Positions 23,726 through 37,040 of a stretch of DNA of 64,000 nucleotides are shown here, in pieces. Source of the stretch: Rostratula benghalensis (taxonomy: Eukaryota > Chordata > Aves > Charadriiformes > Rostratulidae); contig VXAI01000139.1 of NCBI GenBank assembly GCA_013399305.1, positions 1,314,539 through 1,378,538 on the forward strand. The letters run 5' to 3'. The notes beneath the pieces are model-generated. The model saw only the letters and a list, made by a program, of their open reading frames with translations. It did not search any database and was not told the origin of the DNA. Numbering within the stretch: position 1 is the first letter of the stretch; every line of letters starts with the position of its first letter. Made by a program: the position numbers and the translations under genes.

Positions 23726-26700
23726 TTTATTGCCCTTGTCCTTCTGTGATTATGTGGCTTGCTGAGTTTAATTTCAATTTGGCAGTGAGTTAGGAGTGTC
23801 AGCTCTCTTTGATGTATAGCACCCTCAGAGGTTAAATCAATAGTGTTTTAAGCATATAGCTTTCTTTCAATGAGGCTGTTGCTGGAGAAATTCCTGTAAT
23901 TTGTCAGCTTTCATATTTTGCATTGAAAATTCACTGTTAAGGAACAAAACCTACATAACGAAAATCTGAAAGCAACTACTGCATAGCTGGTTTTAACTAT
24001 CTGGAATTAATATGTGGAGTAGGAAACAAGTTTCATTGCCATGGAGCTGCGTATGTAAGAGATTTCTCTGAATAAAACTTGAGCCTTGTCTCATTCTCTC
24101 CTGGTTCATGGAACTGATGGAGATCTACTTTCCATGAACTGATTTGGTATCTTTTGAGATCTGTTGACATTCTCAAGTCTTTGTTTGGGGTGGGAAGGAA
24201 GATGGATTGGTAATTTGTATCTGTCAATCACTCAATAGGCCACATAAGGGCTGCACTTGGACCCCAGATAGGAAAGGCTTTGATGTTGCTGCTGAAACAC
24301 ATGGACTCATGCCCCTGGGCTCACAATCAGTGAAGCTTTCTGACAGTGGCTCCTTACTAGTGAACATACTTACATCTGTTCTGTCACAGCATCATTCTAT
24401 TAGGGCATCTCCTTTTGCTAAAGGGTTAGAAGGCTATGGGGCTCCAGTAGGATGCCTGCAACTGTCAGGAAAACCTTCCGCAAAAGAGAGGACCTTTGAG
24501 AATTATGCTGGCCATGCAAGCAATATGAGACAGTGGCTTCAAGGCTTGTTTATCATTGAGCAACCACTTAGAGCACTGGTGGTTTAGGTCACTCAATGCA
24601 TTCTGCTGAGTGAGGATCTCATTCCTCAACTGTCTCTTGCATCCTTGCTTAATTTGACATCAGACTACTGACAGCCGCACCTTGTTGGGTTTTACTGTGC
24701 CACTTAAGCAAGCTATGGACAGTATCTCACTAGTGTGGGGTTTTCTTTGACACGTGCAAAAATTTTTCCACCCTGAAGGATTCTTCTGGAAGTAGCAATA
24801 AAGAGCTGTCTCTCCTTTGTCAGAACAAAACATCAACATTGTTGAAGCAGAGTAAAAGTTCACCTTACCTTATATCTTGTCTGCAAAACCACAACTCCCA
24901 AGCTTCACAAAGAAACAAGCTGCCAACTGAGAGGTTGCTTTACCTGCTTTGTTACTAGAAATTACAACTAAAGTTAACTGGAAGCTCCAGAAGGGAGCTA
25001 TCCAAAATCAGCCACATGAACCTGAGAAGTTTCTATGTCTTCATTGGTCAATAAGGAATCTGGCAACTAGCTTTTTCTTTGCCTATGTTGATTTTGTCCA
25101 GTTGAATGCAGATCTTAAAATCTGTATTCTTCTAAGAAATATTTGGATTAAGGAGGCTGGCACCTAACAGAAGATAAACTGCTCGGCGCTTGTTGCTTTT
25201 GGGACAAAATTTTCTAGCCACAGATTCTTGCTCTGAATGAATTGCCTCTAGCTTTTCTGGTGATACAGGAACATGGAGTTGCTTGTGAATACTTGCATGG
25301 ACCAGCCAAGGCCCTGAAAGCCCCTTGAGATTGCTGTGACCACATACTTTAAGACGCATTGGAAAATACCAACCCATAGCCAGCTTTAGTCTTTGGTGGG
25401 AAAGAGAGTATGCTTTTCCTTCCCAGAAAAAGTCCAGTCAAGAAAAGACAAAGATTTATCTCACTTCTAAAAACTTCTTGCTTTCTCCAGAAACAAATAA
25501 TTTCAGAAATTCTGGGATGTTCATCTACCCTGGGCCTCAGCAGCTTGTTTGGGTGGGCTGGCTGGTTCTGCGGGAGAGTTGCTGAGTAGTTAGTGCTCGA
25601 GAACACTGTCTGCTGCCCATGAAAGCCCTGGTAGTATTAACATGCTCCTGTGCAGCACTCTTGCTCTTGCTGTAGGAGCATTTTTCTGACAGACATGTCT
25701 TCTGTCTGAAAATCTTCAGCTAATTTTGACAGCACAGATTCACATGCTGAGCTATATGAAGAACGTGCCACACGTTTATTGAATTAAATAGGGTGAATTT
25801 CAAGAGGAAAAATATTCTCTAAGCATGTCAAGATGGATAATTGAACTTTACACCCATTAGTGAATTCCTCCTCCCTGCTCCCCTTTATTTTTATAAAAGA
25901 AGAAGAATAAGAAAACATTTTGTCCAGAGATTGTGATCTGGCATTTGCAGAAATACCAAGGAAACAAAAAATATTGGACTCAGAAGAATCTGTAGTTTAC
26001 GTATTTTGAGAGTGTAACTGAGGAGTAGAGACCATATAGGAACATGTGTCAGAGTTATGTAGGGTCTGAAATGCATTTCCCATGAGGCACAGAAGGAAAG
26101 ATCTCAACTGCACTTTCCTAGGCAAAAGCTGACAGGTTTCCATTTAATTTTTCTGCCCTAGAGTCATCATTTTCCAAGGTAGAGCTGTCAGTTCCCTGAT
26201 ACAGCTGAAGATGCAAGAAATGTGTTGACCCAACCATAGCATGGGCCTCATCTGCACGGCCAAGGGCTCTGTCTCCACACTAGCTCTGAGGGTTTCTGCA
26301 ATTTCCACCCCTCCTTTTCTTTTAAGCTCTCTTTGTTTCATGCAACCTTCAGTCATACTTTTTATGCTCAGGTTTAAAACTTCTAAATATAAATGTATAT
26401 AAATAGCTGGTCTACAATGTGCCTTCATGGGAGAGAGTGTTCCTGTGCTCTCAACAGCTGTAGCACATAAAAGTTGGCAGTGCTTCTTGCTTGACCTGGA
26501 GAGGGCAGAGTGCATGAGTTTGCCTCAGAGCAGCAAAGTGCTGCAGCCAACATCTTTGAGGTGGTTGTGCTTCTCTGCTGGTTGTGGGCAAATGAAGAAA
26601 AATACACCCTTAAATTATGTGCTTATGCTGGCAAAAGCAAGAGAGCTCAGGTTTTTACTTTGGTGTAATTGGGAACTCAAATTGATCTGCAACTAAATAC

Positions 26701-29700
26701 AGCTGAGAGATGTGTGATAGAGAGGGGCTGTTTGTTTCCTGGTTGGATTAGTGAAATGCTGGTCGGCACTAGGGAGGTGGTATCCCATGGTGTGTACTGC
26801 TGTCCTTTGGGTGGCTTTCTCCATGCAAAGCTCAGCTGATTGCATCCTCTGAATCTTCCCTTAACTTATTCGTTCCTCCTCTAAAATAGTCTCTGGGATT
26901 AAATCTCCTTGAGAAGACACTCCTGTCTTTCCTACATCATTTTCTACTGATGGGACCTGGAATCATAAAGTGGGTTTTGTAAGCTAGTGTTGCTAAGTAG
27001 TACTACTCTATTTTCCCCCAAATGTGTTGCTTTGAAAGATACTGGGATATTAATGGTGAAGACACTTTTACTCTGTGTGGGAGGACTGCACATGCAGTAA
27101 GCAAGCACTTTAATATTTCACAAAGGGTTCATCTCCTAATGGCAGGAGTGTTTCCAAACCTGAGGCTAACACAGGGGTGCCAGTGTTGATGAGAACTAGT
27201 TTATTTATGATTCCTCTCACTCACTGCCAAACAGGGAATCATCAAAAATGAAGGCATAGGCCTTGCAAAAGCTGATGTGGGAGGCAGAAATAAAGCTGTT
27301 CAGGAATTGAGCTCGTGTACCTTGGTGTCTGCTGTGAGTTCCCTCTGGTGGGCTGTGGTTAAACAGTAATGGATCAGCGCCAACCCCACATCCTCTGAAT
27401 TCTTATGTTCCTATATCAGCTAGGAGACAGTTACTACAGAATTAATTCTGTATGTACTAGGACAGATTACATCCCCCAAAATTCACCTCTCCTGGTGTCA
27501 ACACAATGTCTGGCCACTACCATATCGCTAGGCAGCTGCCATGAACTTTGGCAGGGTGCAGCCTGCCAAAGAGGGGGTTGAGTGATTCGTGCCTTTGTGT
27601 TGTTAAATGCTATTGACTGTGTGCTGTGACTGTCTGATGTATGTCCTGGCTATGCCAGTCTGTAGAAGTGGGGAGTTTTTCTTAGACCATCATTCTTTTG
27701 TACTGTAGTTTTGGGATTTTTTTCTATACTGGGGTGACTTGTGTTTTATTTGTTTATTTGTAATCTTTGCGCAATTACCAGTGTACAAGATTTAGAAACA
27801 GCCTGTTAGAAAATACCATTTTAACTGACTTGTTTCTCACTGCCTGAAGTCATTCCAGATCCTCCATAGTGGCTGCTCTTAAACACCTTTTCCATCAGCC
27901 TGTGTCTGCTTCTTCCTTATCCTCCTTTCCTCTTTCTGCAGGTGGACACATCTGACTTCACCTCTTTCCTCCACTAGCTCTGTCTTTCCACATTGTGAGT
28001 GGGTTTGGGTTTAGTGCAAATGTGGGGAAAGGTTTAGCTGAGTTTGGCCCTAGGGTTTAATTTATTTTGGAACAAGAAGTATGGTGGTACCTGGAAGAGC
28101 AGTGATGAATGTTGCTTTCACTCTGACCAGAAGGAGAATAAACTAAGAGATCTAGCAGAAGAGCTGTTTGCCATAGCTTGTGTATCCTCCAAAATCACCA
28201 GGAGGAGAGCGGTGTCATGCTTGGTTTGATGGTTTATCAAATGAACAATTTCTTACTATTTCCAAGCAGCACAAGGGTTTCAGGAGAGTGTGAGCCAATT
28301 AACTTCTTTGCATCCATTAAGATATCAGAGAAGTCATCCTTCTCTTCTACACTCACCTGGATTCAGGAGATGTCGGAAAAATCTCAAAAGGAAATCCAGA
28401 TATTTGTTTGCTTATTTTAATAGTAGGCTTTGTATCCTTCTTTGTGACAGGTTTCTGTTCTATTCTATACAAATGCCCAAGATTTTGCCTCTCCTCTTTT
28501 CACCTGTTTACTGTCTATACAGTGTATAATGCTTCTGAGACAGAAGATATATGTTATTAGAAACTCCTGAATATGGGCTAGGTCATCCTCAAACCTATCC
28601 CAATCCTGCATGTAGAAAGTCATGCAAGTTTTACTCTCTTAAAACACAAAGTTTGAGAGGGTAGGTACTAGGCTTGGTAAACATACAGAGCAAGCAGAGT
28701 AAGCACAGCCCCATAGCACCACTTCTGATTTGGTGAGAGAGACAGCACCTCTCCTTCAGGAACCCGATATTGACTCTCATAAATATGAACACCTGGAGAC
28801 TCCCTGAGAGTGAAAACTGAAAACTTTGGCAAGTTCATATCATAAATAGTATAAATTGCAAGCAAGCAATCTGCTATAGATTTAGCTTTTAGTTTGAGAT
28901 GCTTTTTGTGGGACTGTCAGGCTGAGTCATCAGTTGATGTATGGAGAAGAAACGTACAATGCATACCTATTCTCCCTTGCTAAACATGCTGTGAATTAGA
29001 GAAGGAACTTTTGTCTGCAAGTATAAACTTCCTTTATGTTGCTTCACTGCATCCTGAGGAGGGAAAAACGGCTCATTACCAGACTTGGATTGACACTAAA
29101 CTTGATATTGTGTAGTTCCTGCCTCAAAGCCTCTATGGACTAAGCTGAGGTGCTGACTGGCTACAGAAAGGCAGTTTGCAAGTGCTTGTAAACCTCACCA
29201 GGTGATGCAGCCTGGAGAAAGAGGGAGGAGAAGCCTTAAGTGGTTCCCTAGAAGACTACAGGGAGCTTCTGTTAGTAATGTGGGAGAGAGCATGGTGAAG
29301 GATGTAAGAGATGCTGGGATTTTAAATTGTAACCACTGTAGACTGGCTCCTGGAAAGTTCTGGGCTTTTGACTAATCTGAGAGATAATAAGGAAGGTATA
29401 GGTAGGCTTTGAAACTGAGGACAGACGATTTAGATTTGGTGAGATATAGCAGATGACCTGGGTCTAAACTTTTTGTACTGGTTTTTGCTCATAAAGTAGA
29501 TATAATGGTCTTTTTTGCTCTTGGACACCTTTCACTTACCCTTATTTTAAGTGTTTTATGTAAAAGGACATCATATATTAATTTCCACTTAGCATAATGG
29601 AGCATGCATCACAGTTGCATTTCTTATTAGTGCTACAAATACCAGGAGTGTATTGCTTGCAAAACCTTTTTATTGTACAGTTCTATATCATTATAGAAAA

Positions 29701-30589
29701 ATCAATGAAGTCGTAATTAAGAGGGTTTTTTTAAAAAATAGGCTAGTATCTTAATCCTAGATCAATTTTCTTGTATTTCATAATAGCATAAACATTTTTC
29801 TACCAAGATCTGTATTAACTAGTTTATATATCCATATATAGTTTATATATTGGTGTTTTATATCCAAATACAATATTTTTTAAAAAGTACAATGAAATGA
29901 TTTATTGCTCATTCAGCCTGAAATACCTTACATAATAATAGGCTTCATTAAAAGAGAGGATTTGAAGGCACTGTGTTTGTACTAAAGGGGGGGAAAAAAA
30001 GGCCCCAGATACAGAAGATATTTCCTGCATCTGAAATTCTCTTGTCACTGTGGAAATCTAAAGAATATATGCTATTGGTATGTGCTTTTGTTCAGGAATG
30101 TTATAAATATTTGAACAAGATCAAACAGAACAGTAGCACTGTTTTGCTGATCCAACAGTAGCATTGTTTTAATTGTCTACCTTTCTAGAAAAATAAAACA
30201 GATCCATATCCAGTTAATATGGACTGGTGTCAGACAAAGCTCAGTGCTGATGGTATTTAGCTTGGGATGTTCTGCTAAGCAGCATTACAGAAACCATGCT
30301 TTTGAATGAATAGGGAAACCTATTACGTGATTTCTTCCTTCTAGATGCCCTCCCATATCTTGTCTTCTGGTTTGGGAAGAAATCTGCAAGAGGTGGAAAC
30401 TTCAGTTGGGACTTCTCTAAGCAATATAGCCCTTATGCAAGGTCTGTCCAGTCCAGTGATCGGATATGGAAATGTTTGGCAGGAACTGGCTGGAAAGTTT
30501 TTCCTTTGAGTTTTAGGTGCCCTATTTTTAAGCATAATGAAGTTATTTGCAGCTCTCCATTTGGTGTTATTTCTACACTTTGCAGCAGC

Positions 30590-30604
30590 TTTTTTTTTTT
30601 TTTT
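30590..30604 (+). repeat. Poly-T tract (15 T)
   Basis: Fifteen T followed by cag. It resembles a polypyrimidine-AG splice acceptor, but the frames after it show no coding character. Confidence 0.9.
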
Positions 30605-31709
30605 CAGTTGTGCTTTTGAGAGCTGAACTTGGCATTGTGAAAGAGAGGCACCAGTTTGCCCAGTGGAATTCAGTGACTGGATCCAATTGATGGACAATAC
30701 CTGAAATCACAAGTCATTTAAGGGTTTGCTTTTATTCCCAGTTAGGCTCTGTCTTGCAGATTAATTCCCTCTACTGAGAGAGGGAGAGTTATTATTTGAA
30801 AAGCCAGGAGACTTTCACCACAGTGAAAACAAGGCTGACTTCATGATAAAACAAGTGAGAATCCCAATACCCTCTTGGCCCATTTTAACATAGTTTGACC
30901 CTACAAAATAAGCATCCTGCCTCATGTCAAAACTTAGGTGCAAGTTAACAAGAAGCTCTATAGGGACTGTTTGCTACCTGCATGTCCACAACAATGTGTA
31001 TACCTCACCTGAAATGAAGCTGTAGCACATCATGCTCCAGGAACTGGTGCCTTCCAGTGAAAATTTTGTCTGTGTCTTGGTGCTGGAGCAACAAGGAGGG
31101 AATGTGGCTTCAGTGTCGCAGTAGTCTCTGCAAGTGATAACCTGTTGCAGCCAGGATGTCTCTGTCCTGGAAGTTTCTGTGTGTTTTGTTGCTTTGTCAA
31201 GATAAATTCACTGTCTTTCCCCACTTCTGCCTACATGCTTCAGCTCTGACATTCTATTTCACTGACTTATGGCCAGAGTAGCAATTAATGCAGTAGGAGA
31301 TAGGAACAATTTAATATTTTTTCAGGCTGCTGATGAAATAGTGCAGAGCAACTTACAAGCCTAGATGGACCCCAAATACCTTTCTTTGGCAAAAGGCACC
31401 ACCAAGATACTTGCTTAACTTGAAGGAGGTCACTGTGGCTTGCAAACACTATTAGCAAGTAGCAGGATCAGTGTTCGAGACCAGGGCGTGGAAAGGGCAC
31501 ATAATTTCTTCTGATTGCTTGTAGGGGGTGACCTAAATGTCCCTTTCAAGGGCTTGAGGTCATCAATGTGATGGCTAACTTGTAGTATCTTGTTGCCTAG
31601 TCAGCAGGTGAGATAGGTACCTGAGCATGTATTCCCACATCCTCCATATCCAACTAGGAAAGAAGTCGGCAAATTAAAAATGAAAAGCCAAGGAAAGAAG
31701 AGGAGAGTG

Positions 31710-32060
31710 GTTGTCCTGGGCCAAAAGCCTGTCTAGCTCAACATCCTGCATCTGGCAGCAGATGCTTGTGGAAAGTTGTCCTGTGTCCTTACAGCCCCTT
31801 TAGCCACCAGTGATATCTTCATCTTTAGTAGCCCAGTGTGCATTTTCCTTCCATGAAATTTTCTAGCAGCTTGTGAACTCTGTGTATCCTTCTGATGTCT
31901 GTAACTCCAGTGGTAGGACATTACACAGCTTAATTTTAAGCTGTTTTGGGAATTGCTTCTGTCTGCTTGCTTTAGAGCTTGATGCTGGCAAGGTTCATTT
32001 GATGCTGCTTGCCTCTTGCATTGAGAGTAGTGGTGAGCACTGTTCACCTTCTCTGTGCTT
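31710..32060 (-). mobile_element. Ancient CR1-type LINE relic, 3' end
   Basis: The plus strand carries the antisense of an old amniote CR1-type 3' end: gggccaaaagcctgtctagc then tcaacatcctgcatctggca at 31717-31760, and aactccagtggtaggacatt then acacagcttaattttaag further on. It has the same word order as old CR1 tails in reptile genomes (a target-side phrase such as ctggactagatgg in sense orientation), but is heavily mutated with small indels. It belongs to a much older layer than the other CR1 copies here. Identification is by remembered family layout, not alignment. Confidence 0.55.
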
Positions 32061-35000
32061 GTAGTTGTTCAGACTGTGGTCTAAAGTACAGTGCATCAGG
32101 CTCCTTAGTGTTTCCTGCCGGCAACCACCTTGCTGCTCTCAGCAAGTTGGGGTTTTACTCTGGAATGCAAATAGTTGCCAGTCTGTGCTCAGAAGTCAAA
32201 ACATTGAATATCGTGTGGATGCTAGTAGGAGCTAAAGAATTTTCCTTCTGTATGTGTAGATGCATCGATAGTACCAGTCCTATCTTTTTAAATAAATCTG
32301 TAAGTAGAGCTAATGTCCAGGAGGTACTCACCTTTGCTTTCTTTACATCTCCTGCCAAAGAGAAATTTAGACCTGTTTGATCAAAATGGCATGAAGGGGA
32401 AATATAAAGCTAAAGGGCTATTTTGAGTTCAACTTCTTATTACCTTATGGTGAAATTGTCCTAGTTGTGCAGAATTGATTATCAGTTGGACAAATTCCAA
32501 ATTAGTCTGTGGCTTCAGAGGGAAGTCTGGGCACCAGTGTGGCAGAGAAAGATCTCTAGATTTGGGTTTGTGCTCCAGTTAATGTCAGGCTTTATCTTAC
32601 ACAGATTACTCCTCCTGCATGCCTTCCTACCTTCTGGGTGTCATCAGAACTGAGAAAACATCAGAAGTCCGCTGTCGAGAGAGCACCACTTTCATTTAAG
32701 TTATGATCTAACATTAGAGAAACTCTGGATTTTAGGAAAGCAAGACTGAATCCAGCCTAGGCATGGGCTGGTTAAAATGCAGACAGCAATGGAAAAAATT
32801 CTGTCTTCCAGAAATTGAACTTTTTCCTATGTTGATCTCCAGATATAAAGATGATTCAAATGAGTGCATGGTGATTTGTATTCTCAATGTATCTCTGGTG
32901 TGGATAAAGTATCACAGATAGGGAAGCACAGTAGTAATGAAAGGAAGGAATTGATGAAGCTAGTTTCCCCTTTGCTCCTTCCACTTTGTTCCTTATGATT
33001 ATACCTTAAAGCCTACTATGCTACGCAGAGTACTTTGGTGGCTAAGAAGATGGAAACAGTGGGTGAAGTTTTTAAATTTTTTGGAAATACTTTTAATATT
33101 TCCCAAAATCTGACTCTCTCAGTTTCTGGTGTCTAGAAGGGAGATCATGTTAAGGCATCTTCTGTTACTGAAACATGTTACTGTTCAAACTGTAGGAATT
33201 TTAATACGTTTTGAGATCTCTTACTCCTGTAACAAATTGACTGAGGGGTTCAAAACTATTTTTTGGGAGTTACGTATGTACACATGATGCCAAGTAATAT
33301 ATTTTGTGTAAGTTTAATTCAGTTTGGAAATTAAGGCAAAAACAGTGACTGTGAAATGCTTTTCTCCCAAACTTGAATGAATGATGAGGTTTAAATTTGA
33401 AATATGAAAATTAAATCACTGCTGGAGTAGAGAAAGATATTGCTGTCAAAAGCATATGTTTTGGGGCCATGTCTAGAGAAAAAAAGGCAGTTTTGTGAAT
33501 CTGTGGCTTGTGTTAACCAAGTCAGTCTATTGTAGACGGATTGAACTCCTTTACAGGATGTGCTTTGGGGATCATAAAAACTGAGATCAGAGAAAGAACA
33601 GCACAGAACTCTGGTCTGCTCACAAGAAGACAGTTTGGGTGCTGCTATGTTCTTAAATTTATTTTCTGGCAAGGGAAGGGAAAAAACTATGTAATTTTAT
33701 TTTTTATTGAAAACGTACTGAGTTATAAAAATAGTTGTGCCTTGCACTTAGAGATGTAATACGTTTAAATTCCATAGGTGAGAGACTTCCTCCCCTTGCA
33801 TTATCTGACATGTTTGGTATTAACCTCCAGTGCTATGTTGTCTGTGCCATACACTAGGAAAGGTGCAAGACAATAAAATCTGATATTCGGTCACCTGATT
33901 CTGCTCTTTTATATGATATGATTCTGCTCTTTTAACTGATATGATAGAGATATTGTCAATAATCAAAAGCTCTCTTTGACTTCAAAAGGCAGAATATCAG
34001 ATTTAGTGATGAATACAATACTCAACAAGCAGTTCCCTTGCAGAGGTGGTACTGGGAATTGATTTACCTATTGCCTGACCATGGGAGGATCCGGGCTTGA
34101 GTTTGGTTTTCAAAATAGAAGATCAGCATGCTGCTCAGGATCTGATCTGAACTCACAACAGGCAATTCGGATCACTCATTGACTTAATGTTGGATTTTTA
34201 AAATATTTCAGCCACTTTCCTATATGATTCATGTAATAATAGCCACCATGTCAATAATAAAGTCTCCTCCTGGAATCTGCCAAACAAAAACGCTATGCTT
34301 TCCTGCAGTAGCATCCTGTGATATGAATGATGGTTTGTACATCTGAAAAGCAGTGCTAGAGGACTGCTGTCTCCAGCTCAGCTTTATAGCCCGCCTCGAC
34401 TTGACTACACTTCTGGAATAGCCTTTCTGGCATCCCTCAACATGGAAATGGCAGAAATAAAATCTTCCCTTTTTCCCCCACTGATTTCAAATGCTTCAGA
34501 ACTGCTGATGGCAGCACTGGCTGAACAGCAGGGATTTTTTTCTGTGTGTTGCTTTTATCCAAGGTTTAGACTAAAAGCACAAGGAGCAGAGAGTAGCTCA
34601 CACAGGTACAGTAAGTGGAAGTTTACCCATGTTCCTCTGCTGCAGTGGCAGATACTTTTGTATCTTATATAACTGGTTCCTTATAGTGGTCCGGACAGAG
34701 CCAATACTGGAAACACAAGTTTCAGGAAACATGGTGAGCTCAGCTGCACTGTTCATGCTGTGTTCCTGTCCAGACCAGAAGATCTCCTGAGAAATTCAGC
34801 TCTTGTGCTGCTAAGGGAATGCTGGATGTTTCTTGGAGGAGCAGCAGCTCCTGGAGCAAGCCAGAGCCCTGGTAGGGAGAGCCAATGCGTAGGTGACTTC
34901 AGGGGAGGGGAAAGGAGCTGTGAAATTGACCAGTACTTGGGGCACTCAGAGACCTGTTGTGCCACAAACCTAACAAGTCTTCTAGATGCTCTGTATTCCC

Positions 35001-37040
35001 CCATGCTAACTTTGTCTTTGTATTCATGGACTGATATTACAGCTTCTCTTTGTCTGTCAGAATGTGAGTGCTTTTCATCACTTTGGTTGTTATGTATGGT
35101 TTGAGAAGTAGGAAGAGTGATGCTACCAGCAGAGATACACCATGGTAAGGACCTTTGGACTAACAGAACCTGATACAGAGAACTTTCTTCTGTAAGACGG
35201 GCCATTCCTGTAATTGGCTGTTCTTCCATGCACATTATCTGTCCCAACTGGTAGAGGAGACGGCAGCTTGTTTAGGAGTTTTCTTTGGCCACCTGAGAAG
35301 CCCTTCAGCAAACCTTGGGGATGTATCTATTGCTATCTGAAGAGTCTGGGCTCTGTTTCTGTAAGCCCTACATATAAAGCCAGGTTGCTGAAGGACACTT
35401 CTTGTTCTTGGTACTCTACGTGTGACTGATCCAGAAAAGAATGGATTTGTTGAGATGTGGGTATTTCTGAAGGAAATGCATGTGTGGGCAATAAAAAAAG
35501 AAACATTAGCGAGTTTTGATGGAGTCGTGTCCCCACTTAACTTAATGACAGACACCCACTGACTTCACAGGGGTCAAATTTCCGTATCCTGTGTGCGGGG
35601 GATCTGTCAGAAATGCTATCCTTGTTATAGCAATAGCTCAACTCCTGTTAGCATAGCAAGCTACAGAGAACTGCCAGTTAGCAGCTCTGTCACTTACGCT
35701 CCCTAATGTGAATGTTTGCATTCAACTGCTATCTTAGCAAAAAAAGTCTTCATGTTCCTGGAATGTCCCTGGAGTTATCTTAGTGCTAAAAGACAATGAG
35801 GGAAGAGTTCTCTCAAGCTAGGCAGCTAAAGTCCCATGTCCTTGTATTGGGTCTCATATCACATGAAGATGACCTTGCCTAAGCCACATCAGGTGCCTTA
35901 CTTTTCCCCTTAGACCCCATGGGCATGGAGCCATCTCTGACTCTCATATCGGAGTCCAACCATTCCCAGGCTTAGCTCTGTTTTAGAGAGAAGTCTTTTG
36001 GTCTCTGGTGCAGTAGCGGAAAACAAGCATGGGCCACAAAATTGCTACCGGGACCCTGAGGACAGAATGAGCAACAGGGCAGCTGCAGTTTAACAATGAC
36101 TTCATACTCAATGGACCAAAACTCTAAAGCTATAAAGACCCTCTGGACAATTAACTCTGCTTAAATAATTTTCTGAAAATGTCTGTTCAATCTCTTCAAA
36201 CAAACCTCTAATGAGGATTGTTTTACCTGTGCACAGGTGCTTGGCTGACATTGTATTCTTCAGTGCTTAGTTTGGTTTAGTCCTTCTGAGACCCTCTTTG
36301 TGCTTGGTGTCTGTCATACAGAAAGTCTCTGTCTCCAAGTGATCAGTAGGAACTAGATTTAGTTCAAGAACAGCTCATCCTCCAAGTAAATACAAAATGA
36401 AGCATGTTTGAAGTCTTACATCCACTTTGGAAATGTCAATTCCTTCAGGAGTGGCTAACGCATTTCTGTACATAGGATGTTTGGCTGAATGTTTCAGAGT
36501 TGTCACTGAAAACAACAAAATCTCTCATGTTCTGTTCTCAAAGGCCTGATTCTTCCACTTCCTTTGTAATCAGTTTGAAATATGACAGCTGTTTTTCCTG
36601 GGATAATTTGTGTCTGTTTTCTGACTTTCTGCTTAACATCTTGATACATTTCCAGATGATGTGATGCATTTTGGCACTCAAAGTTGTTTTCTTTTCTGTT
36701 TATGGGGAATCTCTTGACTAAACTATTGTGGCACTGCAAGCTTGAAGAGTACTGGATCTTTTTATTCTTTGCACTTTTGCAACTTCTGACATTGGTAAAG
36801 TTATCCCCATTTCACAGATTCAGAGCACTGCCAATAAAAAGGTAGTGATTTGAGACAGAAATAGCATTTTAGAAACTCCTCACACCATCAAGCCCCACTT
36901 GTGACCAATCTAAGACTGGCAGTAAATGAATACATGCTGCAAGGGTATAACAAAAAAACAAAAGACATAACATTTCACTAAATCAGCAATGTCATCCCTG
37001 TGATACTAGAGCACGGGATAAACAAATTTCTCTGAAAATT
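32061..37040. other. Unique non-coding DNA
   Basis: No gene is identifiable. The long overlapping open frames at 34753-35247 (-) and 34760-35104 (+) are on opposite strands of the same DNA and neither has a domain, so both are treated as chance. A 23-bp tandem duplication lies at 33897-33942. A short MIR-like phrase (ttatccccatttcacagat) occurs at about 36801-36819, too short to call. Confidence 0.6.
33897..33942 (+). repeat. Tandem duplication, 2 x 23 bp
   Basis: Two adjacent copies of a 23-bp unit beginning gattctgctctttt (33897-33919 and 33920-33942) differ at two positions. The duplication is relatively recent. Confidence 0.9.

Larger units (their letters stand above)
17401..31709. other. 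Long unique, repeat-poor non-coding DNA
   Basis: About 14 kb with no CR1 or other young repeat that I can identify and no defensible gene. Open frames are short and without motifs. AT-rich blocks with homeodomain-type TAATTA cores and low CpG, such as 20880-21180 and 21560-21880, look like possible conserved non-coding elements. Simple features include a 13-bp duplication at 23693-23725 and a poly-T run followed by cag at 30590-30606. Confidence 0.55.

Noticed and set aside
23735..23760. Phrase ccttctgtgattatgtgg resembling a CR1 octamer end
   Set aside because: No CR1 3' UTR precedes it, so it is too short to separate from chance.
27290..27415. Possible old LINE tail ending in attcttatgttccta
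   Set aside because: Only the terminal phrase fits; the body does not match any CR1 layout I can recognise.
34753..35247. Overlapping open frames of 164 codons (-) and 114 codons (+)
   Set aside because: They lie on opposite strands of the same DNA, have no domain or signal, and show no exon boundaries. Chance frames fit better.
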